This document shows positions 1-8,628 of a stretch of 20,572 nt of DNA, in pieces (within the stretch, counting starts at the first letter, position 1; every line of letters starts with the position of its first letter). The stretch comes from Nemertoderma westbladi. Taxonomy: Eukaryota > Xenacoelomorpha > Nemertodermatida > Nemertodermatidae. The notes under the pieces are model-generated. The model did not search any database. It was not told where the DNA came from and saw only the letters and a list, made by a program, of their open reading frames with translations. The position numbers and the translations under genes are program-made. The stretch spans positions 1-20,572 of the forward strand of contig JAUCBJ010000962.1 in NCBI GenBank assembly GCA_032718475.1, in the 5' to 3' direction.

Positions 1-20
1 CAATTCAATTCAATTCAATA
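1..20. repeat. Pentanucleotide tail (CAATT)4
   Basis: Four CAATT units lie at the window edge; on the minus strand this is (AATTG)n. It sits at the 3' end of the LINE and is most simply its microsatellite tail. It may continue outside the window. Confidence 0.6.
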
Positions 21-189
21 TAAATTTAATCCTTATTGATGTATGAAATTCATTGTATTGCACGCACCCAAATACCATAAAATGTGGATATATATTGTAA
101 ATAGTTAAGAAAAAAGTTGGTGGGGTGTCAGGGAACGATGTAAGGACACGGAGGCTAGCTAATAGCAGGGCTAGTAGACGCTAGCCACC

Positions 190-250
190 GGGGGGGGGGG
201 GGGGTGGGGGTGAGAGAGGAGGGGGTAGGGGGGGGGGGGGGGGGAGGGAG
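190..250. repeat. Long G tracts (G15, G17) within LINE 3' UTR
   Basis: Runs of G occur at 190-204 and 228-244, separated by other G-rich sequence. They could form G-quadruplexes on the plus strand, and they read as C tracts on the LINE strand. Similar C tracts occur at 17670-17691 and 20162-20175, so homopolymeric G/C runs may be general in this genome. Exact lengths are prone to sequencing error. Confidence 0.8.
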
Positions 251-501
251 GTTACATCTGAATACTCATAATTTAGGGTAGTTTTTATTAGTTTCGAAAT
301 TTATTAATTATATTTTTGAACCGTGGGACTAATCTTGTAAATAGTTACTTTTGTATGTAATAAGTAAGGTAACGTCAGCGGGAAATCCGTAGGCGACGGA
401 TGTACAATGCGGATGGAATTAAGATTTTTGCAATTTGAAATAAAATTAAAATTGGGCAAAGACGCAGGCCAGTGATATGGTTTGTATGGGAGTGAAATTG
501 G

Positions 502-3500
502 TTATAATTTAGAAATTAGATGAAGTTTGTAATTTTTTGAAAATGTAGGTTTGGATTTTTTGTTACGCATATCACAAGGGATGGTACTCCAAATAGATGG
601 GCCTTGAAAACACATGGATTTTTGGGAAGAGGTTAGACGAAATAGCGGTAAACAAAAGTTTCCTAAAGATGAAAAGCGGGTGGCGTAATTGTGTATGGAT
701 GAAGTTTTAGTAAATAAAGAACCGAGATCAGAGGTGGGGCTTATAATGTGGTGGTGGATATCATGCATGAAAAGGCCGGCCTGGTGTTTATACAGTAAGT
801 TTAAAGGTAGAATTCGTAGTGATTTGTATAGAGGCGCAGAGGACGATTGTGAGTGACTGAAAGTAATGCATCTGATAATTTTGTTTATTTTAACTCTAAG
901 TGGATGAAGGGTGGTGGAATGAGTACTTCCCCAAAGTAGAATACCGTACTGTATGTAAGGGTGAATTAGGGTGAAATAAAGTTGACGTAGAATATTTAAA
1001 GGGAAGATATAGCGCAATTTGTAGAAAATTCCAGACATTTTAGATATTTTTTTAATTATGAAGTTTACATGAGGCTTCCAATTTAGTTTGCTATCCACCC
1101 AGATGCCAAGGATTTTGGAGTTTGTTGAAAATTTAATTTGATTATTTTTAATTTCGCAGCATGGAATCTGGGTGGATAAGTTTGTTATTGTATTAGAGAA
1201 TATAGTGTATTCAGTTTTCTTTAGGTTTAGAGATAGTCGATTAGCGTTCAGCCAATCAGATAGTTTGTTTAGTTCAAAGTTTGTTTGATCGATGAGTTGA
1301 TGGATTTCTGGGTTAGAATGGAGGAGGGTGGTGTCGTCAGCGAAAAGGGTGGATAATAGATTGGTAGCGTTAGGTAGGTCATTAATGTAGAGGAGAAAGA
1401 GAATAGGTGAGATTACCGAACCTTGAGGAACACCACAGAGGAGGGGTTCAATAGCAGATAGTTTGTTACTGATACATACTTGTTGAGTTCTGCCCGTTAG
1501 AAAACTGGATAAGAGTTGATTGGGGATTCCTCGAATGCCGTAACAGTCTAGTTTGCGTAGTAAGATCGGGTGGTCAATGGTGTCGAAGGCTTTTTTTAGG
1601 TCAATATATATCGCACATGTTGAATTTTTGTCATCGAGAGAACGGTGAATTTTTTCAATTATTGATAGAAGAGCGTGGGAGGTTGAGGTTCTAGGGCGGA
1701 AGCCATACTGGGAAGTTGTTAGAACTGAATACTTAGTTAAATACGATTGCAGTTGCGAGTTTATTATTTGTTCGAATATTTTTGTTAGTACTGGAAGAAG
1801 AGATATTGGCCTGTAATTATTGGAGTCTGTTGGGTCATTGCCTTTGTAAATAGGAATAATTTTAGCTGGTTTGAGTGCACTGGGGAAGAAGCCTTGGGTA
1901 ATAGACAGGTTAATTAAATAGCTTAGGTGAATTGATAGCGGTTTTGCAGCGTGTAATAATAATTTGGTTGGGAATTGGTCATTCGAGGAAGAATTAGGGT
2001 CAAGTTGCAGTAAGCGGTACTCTACTTCTACAGGGGAAGTTTCAGTTAAAACAAAGGAATTTGGTTGATTACGATTTATATAACGGAGAGGTGAACGTGG
2101 TGAATTTGGTATTTCTTTAGCAAGCTTAGGTCCTATTGTAGCGAAGTGGGTGTTTAGGATATTTGCGATGCGTTCCGTGTCGGTTACCGTTTCAGTAATG
2201 TCTCCAGTGCGAATAGTTAGTTTTTTAGGTAGATTAAGTTTAGTCGATCTATTTAGTGCAGAATTTATTATAATCCAGGTTTTACGAATGTTTTTAGAAT
2301 GTAATTTGAATTGTGTATCATAGTATGTTTTTTCAGCCGCCCGTAGAGTAGATGTTAATTTGTTTCTGTATTTATTGAATGTGTTGCGGTTAGCGTCCGT
2401 TGGGTGTCTTACAAATTTGCGGTATAAAGTGTTTTTTTTAATTGTGCATTTGATTAGATTAGGGGTCATCCATGGCTTTTGTGGGATTAGTTTGGGACGT
2501 ATATTTTTTTTGGTGACATAGGAAGAGCATAATTTTTCAAGGTCGCTATAAAAGACGTTAAATTTATCATTATGGGGGACGGAGGATGAGTTATAGGACC
2601 AGGTGTTGGATGATGTAATATCACTTACGAATTGGGCTTGATTATAGTCAGAAAAATCAAAAACCGAATGGGTTTTATCTCTTTCGAAGTAACAAGAGTA
2701 CTTCTGAAAGATAACAAATGTGGGTTGGTGATCAGATGTGCCTATCTTAGATTGGAATGTACCAGCATGGGAAATGGATGTCGTGATATTTGTAATCATA
2801 TGATCGATTAGAGTTTTGGACCATTGTGTAATGCGGGTTGGTTGGTTTATTAATTGGATAAAGCCATGGGAATGGAGGAGGTCGATATATTTTTTGGAGA
2901 TTGTAGTAGATTTTAGTAAATCTATGTTGAAATCACCTGTGATGATGACGTCATGTTTTAAGTCAGTTAGTGATGATAGCCTAGACTCAAGAAGAGGGAG
3001 GAAGGTATCTATTGTAATGGGATCAGGTCTGTAGATGGTACCAATTATAAGGGGTTTGGAATGGGGGCGGTTTATTTGTGCCCATGTGTTTTCAAGGCCG
3101 GAACATTTAATTTGTAAATCTGTTCTTTCAGAAATTTCAATATTGTCTTTAACGAAAATAGCTGTGCCTCCCCGGTGAAGAATACCTACAGTTCGATTAT
3201 TAAGAATAGGTTCGTGATATCCGTAGAATTTTATTAAGTCAAGTGCATCATTGTCCGCGATAAAAGTTTCCGAAAAAGTAAGGATGTCGAACCCAGAGTT
3301 CAATGTAAGTAAAAAGTCAGTAATTGCTGATTTATTTGCATTTAAGCTTCTAATATTTACGTGAAATACTGAAAGGGATGATTTTTTGTTAATGGTATTA
3401 AACTCTAAGTTAAAATCCTCTTCGGAATAGCTGCCTTTGCTGATGTTTAAGTTTATTATATTGTTATGAGGGTCAAGTTGACTGAACGTTTGATTTAGAA

Positions 3501-3876
3501 AGGTTGAATTGTCGGGATCTGAATCAGAAGTAATGTTATTTTGAGCTGTAGATATAGGTTCAAAAATGTCAGCATCGTTTTGGTCAACATCGGTAAAAGG
3601 AAAAATTTCACGATAACAGTAGATGCAAAACAGGTTGGTGGTTGCAGGGGATAAGTCGCTGACGTTACTGGGGGCTAGATGGGTTCCACAGGGAAAATGA
3701 AAATTATTATTACATAAATAGCAATTGAAAGTTTTATCGGTGCGGCCAAATTTAGAGTAGCAGAAGTAACAAGTAAGTCTGGGGCGGGCAGGGGATTGGG
3801 GGTGGGGGGGGATGGTGGGATTGATTGACATAGTAGGTAGACAAGCAAGGGAAAAAAAATAAAAAACAAGCTGCAA
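502..3876 (-). CDS. LINE polyprotein: PHD-like finger, APE endonuclease, reverse transcriptase
   Basis: A single 1124-codon ORF. The open frame begins at 3876, but the second ATG at 3831 (residue 16, MSINP) is an equally good start. Residues 36-87 carry a C4HC3 PHD-like finger (C36, C39, C52, C55, H60, C63, C84, C87), a module seen in CR1-type ORF1 proteins. An APE-like endonuclease follows from about 167, with HVNIRSL, SETFI, GDFNID and GTSDHQP motifs; it nicks target DNA. The reverse transcriptase has PISLLP near 690, YIDLKKAFDTIDH near 757, GVPQGSVISPILF near 815 and the catalytic FADD near 845. The C-terminus (HPYIQYGILLWG, then RYATR-like and IWSTIP wording) matches LINE tails. The protein performs target-primed reverse transcription in the nucleus. 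No stop or frameshift is present, which suggests a young, possibly active copy. Having the finger in the same ORF as EN-RT is less common than a separate ORF1. Confidence 0.95.
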   Translation of the reverse strand: MQLVFYFFSLACLPTMSINPTIPPHPQSPARPRLTCYFCYSKFGRTDKTFNCYLCNNNFHFPCGTHLAPSNVSDLSPATTNLFCIYCYREIFPFTDVDQNDADIFEPISTAQNNITSDSDPDNSTFLNQTFSQLDPHNNIINLNISKGSYSEEDFNLEFNTINKKSSLSVFHVNIRSLNANKSAITDFLLTLNSGFDILTFSETFIADNDALDLIKFYGYHEPILNNRTVGILHRGGTAIFVKDNIEISERTDLQIKCSGLENTWAQINRPHSKPLIIGTIYRPDPITIDTFLPLLESRLSSLTDLKHDVIITGDFNIDLLKSTTISKKYIDLLHSHGFIQLINQPTRITQWSKTLIDHMITNITTSISHAGTFQSKIGTSDHQPTFVIFQKYSCYFERDKTHSVFDFSDYNQAQFVSDITSSNTWSYNSSSVPHNDKFNVFYSDLEKLCSSYVTKKNIRPKLIPQKPWMTPNLIKCTIKKNTLYRKFVRHPTDANRNTFNKYRNKLTSTLRAAEKTYYDTQFKLHSKNIRKTWIIINSALNRSTKLNLPKKLTIRTGDITETVTDTERIANILNTHFATIGPKLAKEIPNSPRSPLRYINRNQPNSFVLTETSPVEVEYRLLQLDPNSSSNDQFPTKLLLHAAKPLSIHLSYLINLSITQGFFPSALKPAKIIPIYKGNDPTDSNNYRPISLLPVLTKIFEQIINSQLQSYLTKYSVLTTSQYGFRPRTSTSHALLSIIEKIHRSLDDKNSTCAIYIDLKKAFDTIDHPILLRKLDCYGIRGIPNQLLSSFLTGRTQQVCISNKLSAIEPLLCGVPQGSVISPILFLLYINDLPNATNLLSTLFADDTTLLHSNPEIHQLIDQTNFELNKLSDWLNANRLSLNLKKTEYTIFSNTITNLSTQIPCCEIKNNQIKFSTNSKILGIWVDSKLNWKPHVNFIIKKISKMSGIFYKLRYIFPLNILRQLYFTLIHPYIQYGILLWGSTHSTTLHPLRVKINKIIRCITFSHSQSSSAPLYKSLRILPLNLLYKHQAGLFMHDIHHHIISPTSDLGSLFTKTSSIHNYATRFSSLGNFCLPLFRLTSSQKSMCFQGPSIWSTIPCDMRNKKSKPTFSKNYKLHLISKL

Positions 3877-3957
3877 GAGCTATACCAAATAGACCTACAA
3901 ACTGTACGAACTGTACAAACATACTGCAAAATAAGTAGGAAATATAATGGGGACTAA

Positions 3958-4798
3958 ATAAAACCGGGTACTGGTCTAGTATCCCAAAAGGGATTTATGG
4001 CCAGGAGAGGACTAGTAAAGGCGTTTTACTCCGATAAGGGTACAAACTTTGTCGGAGGGAACAGCGAGTTGAACTTGGCTCATAAAGCGGCACAGAATAA
4101 AGAAATTTCTGCAGCACTTTCGCCGCAAAGAATAGAATGGAGATTCAATACTCCAGAAAGTCCTTGGAGAGGAGGAAGTTGGGAGCGTTTAGTTCGCTCT
4201 GTAAAGCAGGCCATTGCCAAGACGTTGCCTGTAAACAAACAACTTACCGACGACGAACTGGTCACAGCTTTCATCGAAATCGAGCATACATTGAACTCGA
4301 GGCCGATAGCTATGTTGCCAGGCGGTGTTGCATTAACGCCGAATCATTTGCTAATGCAGAGTCCAGCATTTCTTGTGCCGGCATCAGAACCCATTAGTGC
4401 CGACCTATATAGCCGTAAAAGCTGGAAAGTGACTCAATTTGTGGCGTACACATTCTGGGAATATTGGCGGGAATACTATCTTCCTACCATATCTACCAGA
4501 ACAAAGTGGTACAAAACGGTTCGGAGTCTTCAAAAAGGGAGATTACGTATTGATAACCGAACCAATTGTCAAGAGAAAATATTGGGAGACGGGAGTTATC
4601 TTGCATATACACCCAGACGCGCAAAATATAGTGCGCACAGTCACTGTGAAAATTAGGTGCAAGTGTCCACACCCAAAGAAGTGTAAAACTAATGGTTTAC
4701 ACACCTTGGACCGACCAGTCCAAGATATCGTGTTATTAGAGGAGACACGCATCGAGACTGGAGATTATAATTTGTCTCCTGCCTCAAAACAGAATTAG
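3958..4798 (+). pseudogene. BEL/Pao retrotransposon fragment: integrase core and C-terminal domain, frameshifted
   Basis: The frame beginning at 3958 reads VSQKGFMARRG then FYSDKGTNFVGG, which contains the second catalytic Asp of the DDE integrase. TPESPWRGGSWERLVRSVK follows with the catalytic Glu, then TLNSRPIA and LTPNHLL. These are hallmarks of BEL/Pao integrases. The first Asp, the zinc-binding HHCC module and everything upstream (gag, protease, RT, RNase H) are missing, cut off at the LINE. Downstream the DUF5641-type domain normally follows the integrase. Here it starts in the same frame (WEYWREYYLP) but from about 4510-4530 continues in the next frame (FKKGDYVLI, KYWETGVILHIHP, DIVLLE), ending at 4798. 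One indel near 4515 therefore breaks the gene. An odd Cys-containing insertion, CKCPHPKKC, sits where most relatives have a short strand. This is a dead fragment. Confidence 0.9.
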
Positions 4799-5217
4799 TG
4801 TTGGACGCAACTGACTTCATATACATTCCTCGTATGCAAATACAAGGAAATGCATAGGAGCGGGTTTGTGGTGATTTGCGTTGAGTTTTGTCTGGTGGGT
4901 ATCAAAACAAAATTTTATTTTCAAAATTTTGGAAAATTAGAAAATTTTTAAAAAATTAGAAGTGAACCCAAGACAATTCCAGACGCTGTGTATAGACGCG
5001 TTTTAGAATTCGTCTATAGATAAACAGTAATTTGAAAAGTCGTGAAGCCTGGAAAATAGCATTTAGAAACCATGGTGACGGCTATATTACGTAGGAGTGT
5101 AAATTGAGTTTAGCAACTTCCACAGATTGGTGCCAACAGTACAACTAAGGTGCTAAAGGTTAGTAGCACCAGGGCGTACATCGACCCCACTCAGTAGTTT
5201 GCAGTGAAGTGTGATGT
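4799..5217. other. Gene-free spacer downstream of the BEL/Pao fragment
   Basis: No ORF is convincing here. The stretch includes an AT-rich patch (about 4905-4965) built from AAAATTTT-type words, and a 7-bp inverted repeat GGTGCTA...TAGCACC at about 5151-5172. It may hold the 3' end or LTR of the BEL/Pao copy, or the 5' end of the next unit, but I found no matching LTR pair by eye. Confidence 0.4.
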
Positions 5218-5251
5218 TCGATTATCAAACCTGTGGGTTTGGTATAGTCGA
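5218..5251. repeat. Hairpin H1 of a four-member family
   Basis: The core at 5226-5242 is CAAACC-TGTG-GGTTTGG, a 6-bp stem with a 4-nt loop. The outer arms TCGATTAT and ATAGTCGA pair with one G-U, separated from the core by a 2-nt bulge on the right side. It lies about 310 bp upstream of the first ATG of the gag-like region. Confidence 0.85.
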
Positions 5252-5559
5252 GCATTGAGACTATGGTCCTTTCTAACTACTGTAGTTTAGTACAAGTAAT
5301 GGGAGTAGTTTGGGCATCAAAAAGAGAGTTAGTCACGGCCAGTTTACCTCCAAAGTTTTGCGCTATGCATGGGAATAGGTTAGAGGATAGTTAGGAATGA
5401 GACGGGATCTAGAGAGTCGAACCTGAACTGCTGTAAGGTGGGGGTGAGGGGGGCTCAAGAGGTCTGTCCTTCGGCGACATCTAACTGATTTACCCACAGT
5501 GTAATTAGTTACGTAACGGAACCTTATTGGGATATATATATGTATATACGCGGCTAATA
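5252..5559 (+). other. Leader of the gag-like unit
   Basis: Non-coding sequence between hairpin H1 and the first ATG at 5560. It contains a purine-rich run (GGTGGGGGTGAGGGGGG near 5437-5453) and a TATA-like ATATATATATGTATATA around 5532-5547, just before the ATG. The purine run could be a polypurine tract of a neighbouring element. No paired LTR was recognised. Confidence 0.3.
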
Positions 5560-6984
5560 ATGGAGAAGGAAATTAGAGCGCAACCGCGAAGAGGATTTAC
5601 TGCCAGAGAGTAGGCAGAGCTGCCATTTGCCTGACCGGGATGTAAGGATTCGAATGTTTACTACCACGGGAGGTCGGTGATGGAGCTAAATGGGAAGTAT
5701 AAACCCGCTTATGATAAAGAATTAAGGAGGGAAAGAATGAGAGCGTTGGGGGACCGTATGGATGTTTTGCGGAAAGAGTATCGCACTCGGTATCCCTACG
5801 ATTTCGCGTTAGACGTATGCGACATTAGTGCAGACCCGGACGAGAAGATTGCGCGGCTGTACCATATGAACATGTATTTATGACACGAAGAGCCTCTACC
5901 TGCAGTCCGAGATCAGTTCGACGGAATGCATCTGTATCGGAGGACTCGAGGCGAGGATCAAGAGACGTCGAAGATCTTCAGTGTATACAAGTTATTCTAC
6001 AAATGTGGTGAATGCATGAACAAACAAGACGTAGCGATTCCCGACCGATTGGACAAGCAACATCCTGAACCAATATTAACGCGATGCCAAGCTCACCAGT
6101 TCCTTAGATATAACGAGGGAGGTTACCCAATGAGCAACCCGATGATCAGTATCGACTTCAGCGGAAAGCGACCTCCAAGACCCATTACGCCGACCGTTAC
6201 AACTTTAGATCCGTATACGGAGATTAAACCCTGTTCGACACCTAGTTTGATAGAGACAGCAGCGGCCATTTCGCTGTACCGAGCCTACAAGGACCTAGGG
6301 GCGCGGCGCGAAGCCGCACAGGACTCGGGTACCAAACCTGCAGGTTTGGAGCTCTCGAGTCCCTGGACTACGTTTACTTCGCCTCATCGAGCGAAAACCC
6401 ACACGCCTGAGCATCAGGACGACATAGACGCATTGCGGCAGGAGGAGCGAGCGGCGAAAGCGAAACAATTATTTGAAGCGCGGGTAGCGGAATATAATAA
6501 GACCACAGATAGACATCAAGAGGAGACGAGGAGAGTGACCGGATTTATTCCACAGGCCGTATCTCAACCCCGACCGGTGTATTATTCCGATGGCAACGAA
6601 CCTGCGATATTGGTAGATCACCCGGAGTCGCGAGAAGCGATTAGATTCTTGCCGATGGTGAGGATGTCGGATCATTGGAATGTCGACTGTCTACGGGAAG
6701 TTTTATGCGCGAAGTTCTTGCGTGATGTCCCGATGCAGATCACAGACTACGACACATTGGATGAGATTGGAGCTCCGGGAAAAGAGAGTAAGTTATTTGG
6801 ATGGTTAGACAAGTACATCAAGGTATGGGTCGCGGTGGCTACATTCCCAGATGATGAGGAGGTAGACCAGGCGTGGCTGAGGAGAAAGGGATCTTACACC
6901 CGATATGACGACCATAAGGCTATCGAGCGCATGTGGACCCCATCCGACGAGATTCAGCGTCAGTGGAGGAAAACGGAGGAATAA
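5560..6984 (+). pseudogene. Gag-like open region, N-terminal part, with in-frame stops (unrecognised family)
   Basis: One frame stays coding-like from ATG 5560 to TAA 6982-6984, with three internal stops: TAG 5611, TGA 5632 and TGA 5881. The longest clean stretch starts at ATG 5926 (352 codons). Coding character continues across the TGA at 5881 (residues before and after are equally charged and non-repetitive), so the stops look like decay, although readthrough cannot be excluded. I do not recognise a domain. Visible features are a CGEC motif (KCGECMNK), a long charged and probably helical stretch (about 6440-6535; RQEERAAKAKQLFEARVAEY) and a Trp-rich C-terminal part (HWNVDCLREVL, FGWLDKYIKVWVAV). 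Together with the downstream zinc knuckles this suggests a retroelement Gag or a protein derived from one. CpG and GC content are visibly higher than in the flanks. Hairpin H2 lies inside and is translated as TKPAGLE. Confidence 0.5.
6321..6362. repeat. Hairpin H2 of a four-member family
   Basis: The core at 6333-6349 is CAAACC-TGCA-GGTTTGG, extended by one C-G pair. The outer arms GGACTCG (6321-6327) and CGAGTCC (6356-6362) pair perfectly. A small internal loop lies between. The hairpin sits inside the gag-like open frame. Confidence 0.9.
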
Positions 6985-7052
6985 CTGCAGGATTGGAGAG
7001 TGATGTTTTACGACAATGAAGGAGGGTCTCATCAGGAATGCTTGACTAGTAA

Positions 7053-7652
7053 GTGCATTCAAATTCGCATTCATATTCAAATTACGGTAACTTGTTTATT
7101 GGCGGATATCGTTGCGCGAGTTTTGAAGCGTCATCCATTGGTGTTCGGGGGAGATCAATACGTTCGCTCGAAAGGGCGAATCCAATCCAACGTGATGAAG
7201 CGTTTCTTAACCCCGTTCTTCAACCAATCGCTAGAGAATACGTCGATGGTTAGGAGAGGATTAGCAATATTCGAAGGGATATATCGACAAATATCGGAGA
7301 TTTGGGAGATCGACCGTCGATGGAGTATCCGACGCCAGAAGCTTTGGAGAAGTGGTTTGGGAATCAAACCCGCAGGTTTGGTACTCCCTTCCACTCGGAG
7401 GCTGATAGACCTGTTAGAGAGGGTTGGCCGGAGACATTAGTAGAGGTGTTTAGAGTAGATCTTCCGGTGGAGAAGACATATCCGAAACGAACGCGGAAGG
7501 AAATATTGGAGATAGAGGACAAGGGCGAGGATGTTTACTTCATTCCGGATCGACAACCTTTAACCGGAGAGGACGACATCGTATTAGACATTGGGAAAGA
7601 AGGAAGTGCGAAACCGTATATACGAGATGGCCTGGTTTCCACAAGCGCGTAG
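7053..7652 (+). pseudogene. Gag-like open region, middle part, in a second frame (unrecognised)
   Basis: After TAA 6982 the coding character moves to another frame at roughly 7040-7060. This frame runs to TAG 7650-7652 and is interrupted once by TAG 7251. Residue use looks genuine: RSIRSLERANPIQRDEAFL, NPVLQPIAREY, then MEYPTPEALEKWF and RKEILEIEDKGEDVYFIP. The earlier frame also stays open over 7000-7440, but its composition is less protein-like, so I prefer this one. Taken with the preceding region, one ancestral ORF of about 700 codons with a shift near 7040 is the simplest reading. Hairpin H3 is translated here as NQTRRFG, a different peptide from H2. The 3' end overlaps the zinc-knuckle ORF by 26 bp (65 bp counting the open frame without its ATG). 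No family recognised; capsid-like identity is inference from context. Confidence 0.42.
7351..7395. repeat. Hairpin H3 of a four-member family
   Basis: The core at 7365-7381 is CAAACC-CGCA-GGTTTGG. The outer arms are AGTGG (7351-7355) with CCACT (7391-7395), and GGGA with TCCC closer in. Small unpaired patches separate the stems, with two extra bases on the right of the core as in H1. Confidence 0.88.
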
Positions 7653-8628
7653 GTGCAAGTTGTGCGGCAGCACAAGGCACAATCAAAAATCGTGCGACGC
7701 GGTAGTGGAGGCGGCGCATAAGGTCTGCCGTTGGTGCAATGAGACCGATCATTCGTTTCATACGTGCACCGTTTTCATTTCTCAATGTGGATATTGTGGA
7801 GTAAAGGGACATCGTAGCGCGAGATGCCAACTGCGAGACGATTCCTTCCAAAACCATAGCGCTAACCTACTTCGGGAGATGCTAGATAAGTGGGAGAGTG
7901 TGGCTGACTACCACATTCAAGCGCAGATGCATTGGTTACCATTTAAAGCGGGATATAGATTTTGGGTGGTAGACCCATCACATGTTGCGTACGAACCATA
8001 TCTACAGTCGCTACCACAATATCAGGAGCTCATCCTAACTGCTCAAGACCTTCCACAGAACACTGGAGTCATAGTCGTTTGGGAATACTTCAGACAACTG
8101 AATATGGACAACAAGTACACTTGGAACTTTGTTGCTATTTGCGACCGTATTACGAAGGGTTTGTTTTCGGAAACTAGGAAAGTGGTGCGCGCGCGAGGAG
8201 ATTGGAGGATGGCGGCTATTCAATACCACAACGAATTCCTGTTGACTCACGTACCAGTGGGGTCGTTGACCGCTCAAAGGATCGAGGAACAGCGAACCGC
8301 AGCGCCCACAACGAAGACCGTTGGAGCCCAAGGCTCACGGAAGGAACCAGGAGGAGAGGTCCAAGACAAGCGTCAAGTCAAGGACGACCACTATCACTCT
8401 ATTATAGAAGCACAGCGCGTGCAACGCAAGGCGCAGGGTGCGTTGGAGAAGGCGCGGGTGCAATTGCAGAAGGAAGAGTTGGCGGAAGCGACCACAGGAG
8501 CACGACAATTGGGACGAGGCCGAGGGAGAAGCACGAGCCGGGAATCTGTCGGAGCTCAGGGAACATCGTCGCCAGTTCCGGGGAGTGACGCCTCACGGAC
8601 CACGTCAACGGAGTCAACTGGAGGATGA
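7627..8628 (+). CDS. Triple CCHC zinc-knuckle protein, nucleocapsid-like
   Basis: A clean 333-codon ORF from ATG 7627. The frame is open back to 7588, so it could also be reached by a +1 shift from the preceding ORF. Three perfect CX2CX4HX4C knuckles are C10-C13-H18-C23, C34-C37-H42-C47 and C54-C57-H62-C67, the pattern of retroelement nucleocapsids that bind single-stranded RNA or DNA. After them comes a compact, Trp/Tyr-rich segment of about 120 residues (KAGYRFWVVDPSH, GVIVVWEYFRQL, YTWNFVAICDRITKG) that I do not recognise. A charged, probably coiled-coil stretch follows (AQRVQRKAQGALEKARVQLQ), then a disordered Gly/Arg/Ser tail (GRGRGRSTSRES). The knuckles lie at the N-terminus of this ORF, which fits a Gag C-terminal half continued from upstream. 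No protease, RT or integrase follows. Host CCHC genes (CNBP/ZCCHC) are an alternative, but the context argues for an element. Confidence 0.72.
   Translation: MAWFPQARRCKLCGSTRHNQKSCDAVVEAAHKVCRWCNETDHSFHTCTVFISQCGYCGVKGHRSARCQLRDDSFQNHSANLLREMLDKWESVADYHIQAQMHWLPFKAGYRFWVVDPSHVAYEPYLQSLPQYQELILTAQDLPQNTGVIVVWEYFRQLNMDNKYTWNFVAICDRITKGLFSETRKVVRARGDWRMAAIQYHNEFLLTHVPVGSLTAQRIEEQRTAAPTTKTVGAQGSRKEPGGEVQDKRQVKDDHYHSIIEAQRVQRKAQGALEKARVQLQKEELAEATTGARQLGRGRGRSTSRESVGAQGTSSPVPGSDASRTTSTESTGG

Larger units (their letters stand above)
1..3957 (-). mobile_element. Apparently full-length CR1-like non-LTR retrotransposon (LINE)
   Basis: The element reads on the minus strand. Its right (5') boundary is placed near 3957, because BEL/Pao integrase coding begins immediately at about 3958. 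Its left (3') end reaches the window edge, where four CAATT units at 1-20 (AATTG units on the element strand) look like the microsatellite tail typical of CR1/L2-type LINEs. Between them are a short 5' leader, one uninterrupted ORF and a roughly 500-bp 3' UTR containing long C tracts on the element strand. No poly(A) tail is seen. Because the 3' junction lies at the edge, a target-site duplication cannot be tested. The adjacency suggests insertion into an older BEL/Pao copy. Clade assignment (CR1/L2/Daphne-like) is inferred from domain order and motif wording, not from a tree. Confidence 0.88.

Noticed and set aside
3675-3929. Minus-strand 84-codon ORF near the LINE 5' end
   Set aside because: A shadow of the PHD-finger coding region in another frame.
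7155-7394. Minus-strand 79-codon ORF over hairpin H3, also reading KPAGL
   Set aside because: The KPAGL match arises because the hairpin core is nearly palindromic. The rest has no coding character and lies opposite the better plus-strand frame.
7000-7440. Plus-strand 146-codon ORF in the alternative frame
   Set aside because: It shares its frame with the upstream region and stays open, but residue usage from about 7050 is much more protein-like in the overlapping frame. Kept only as an alternative in the gag-like entry.
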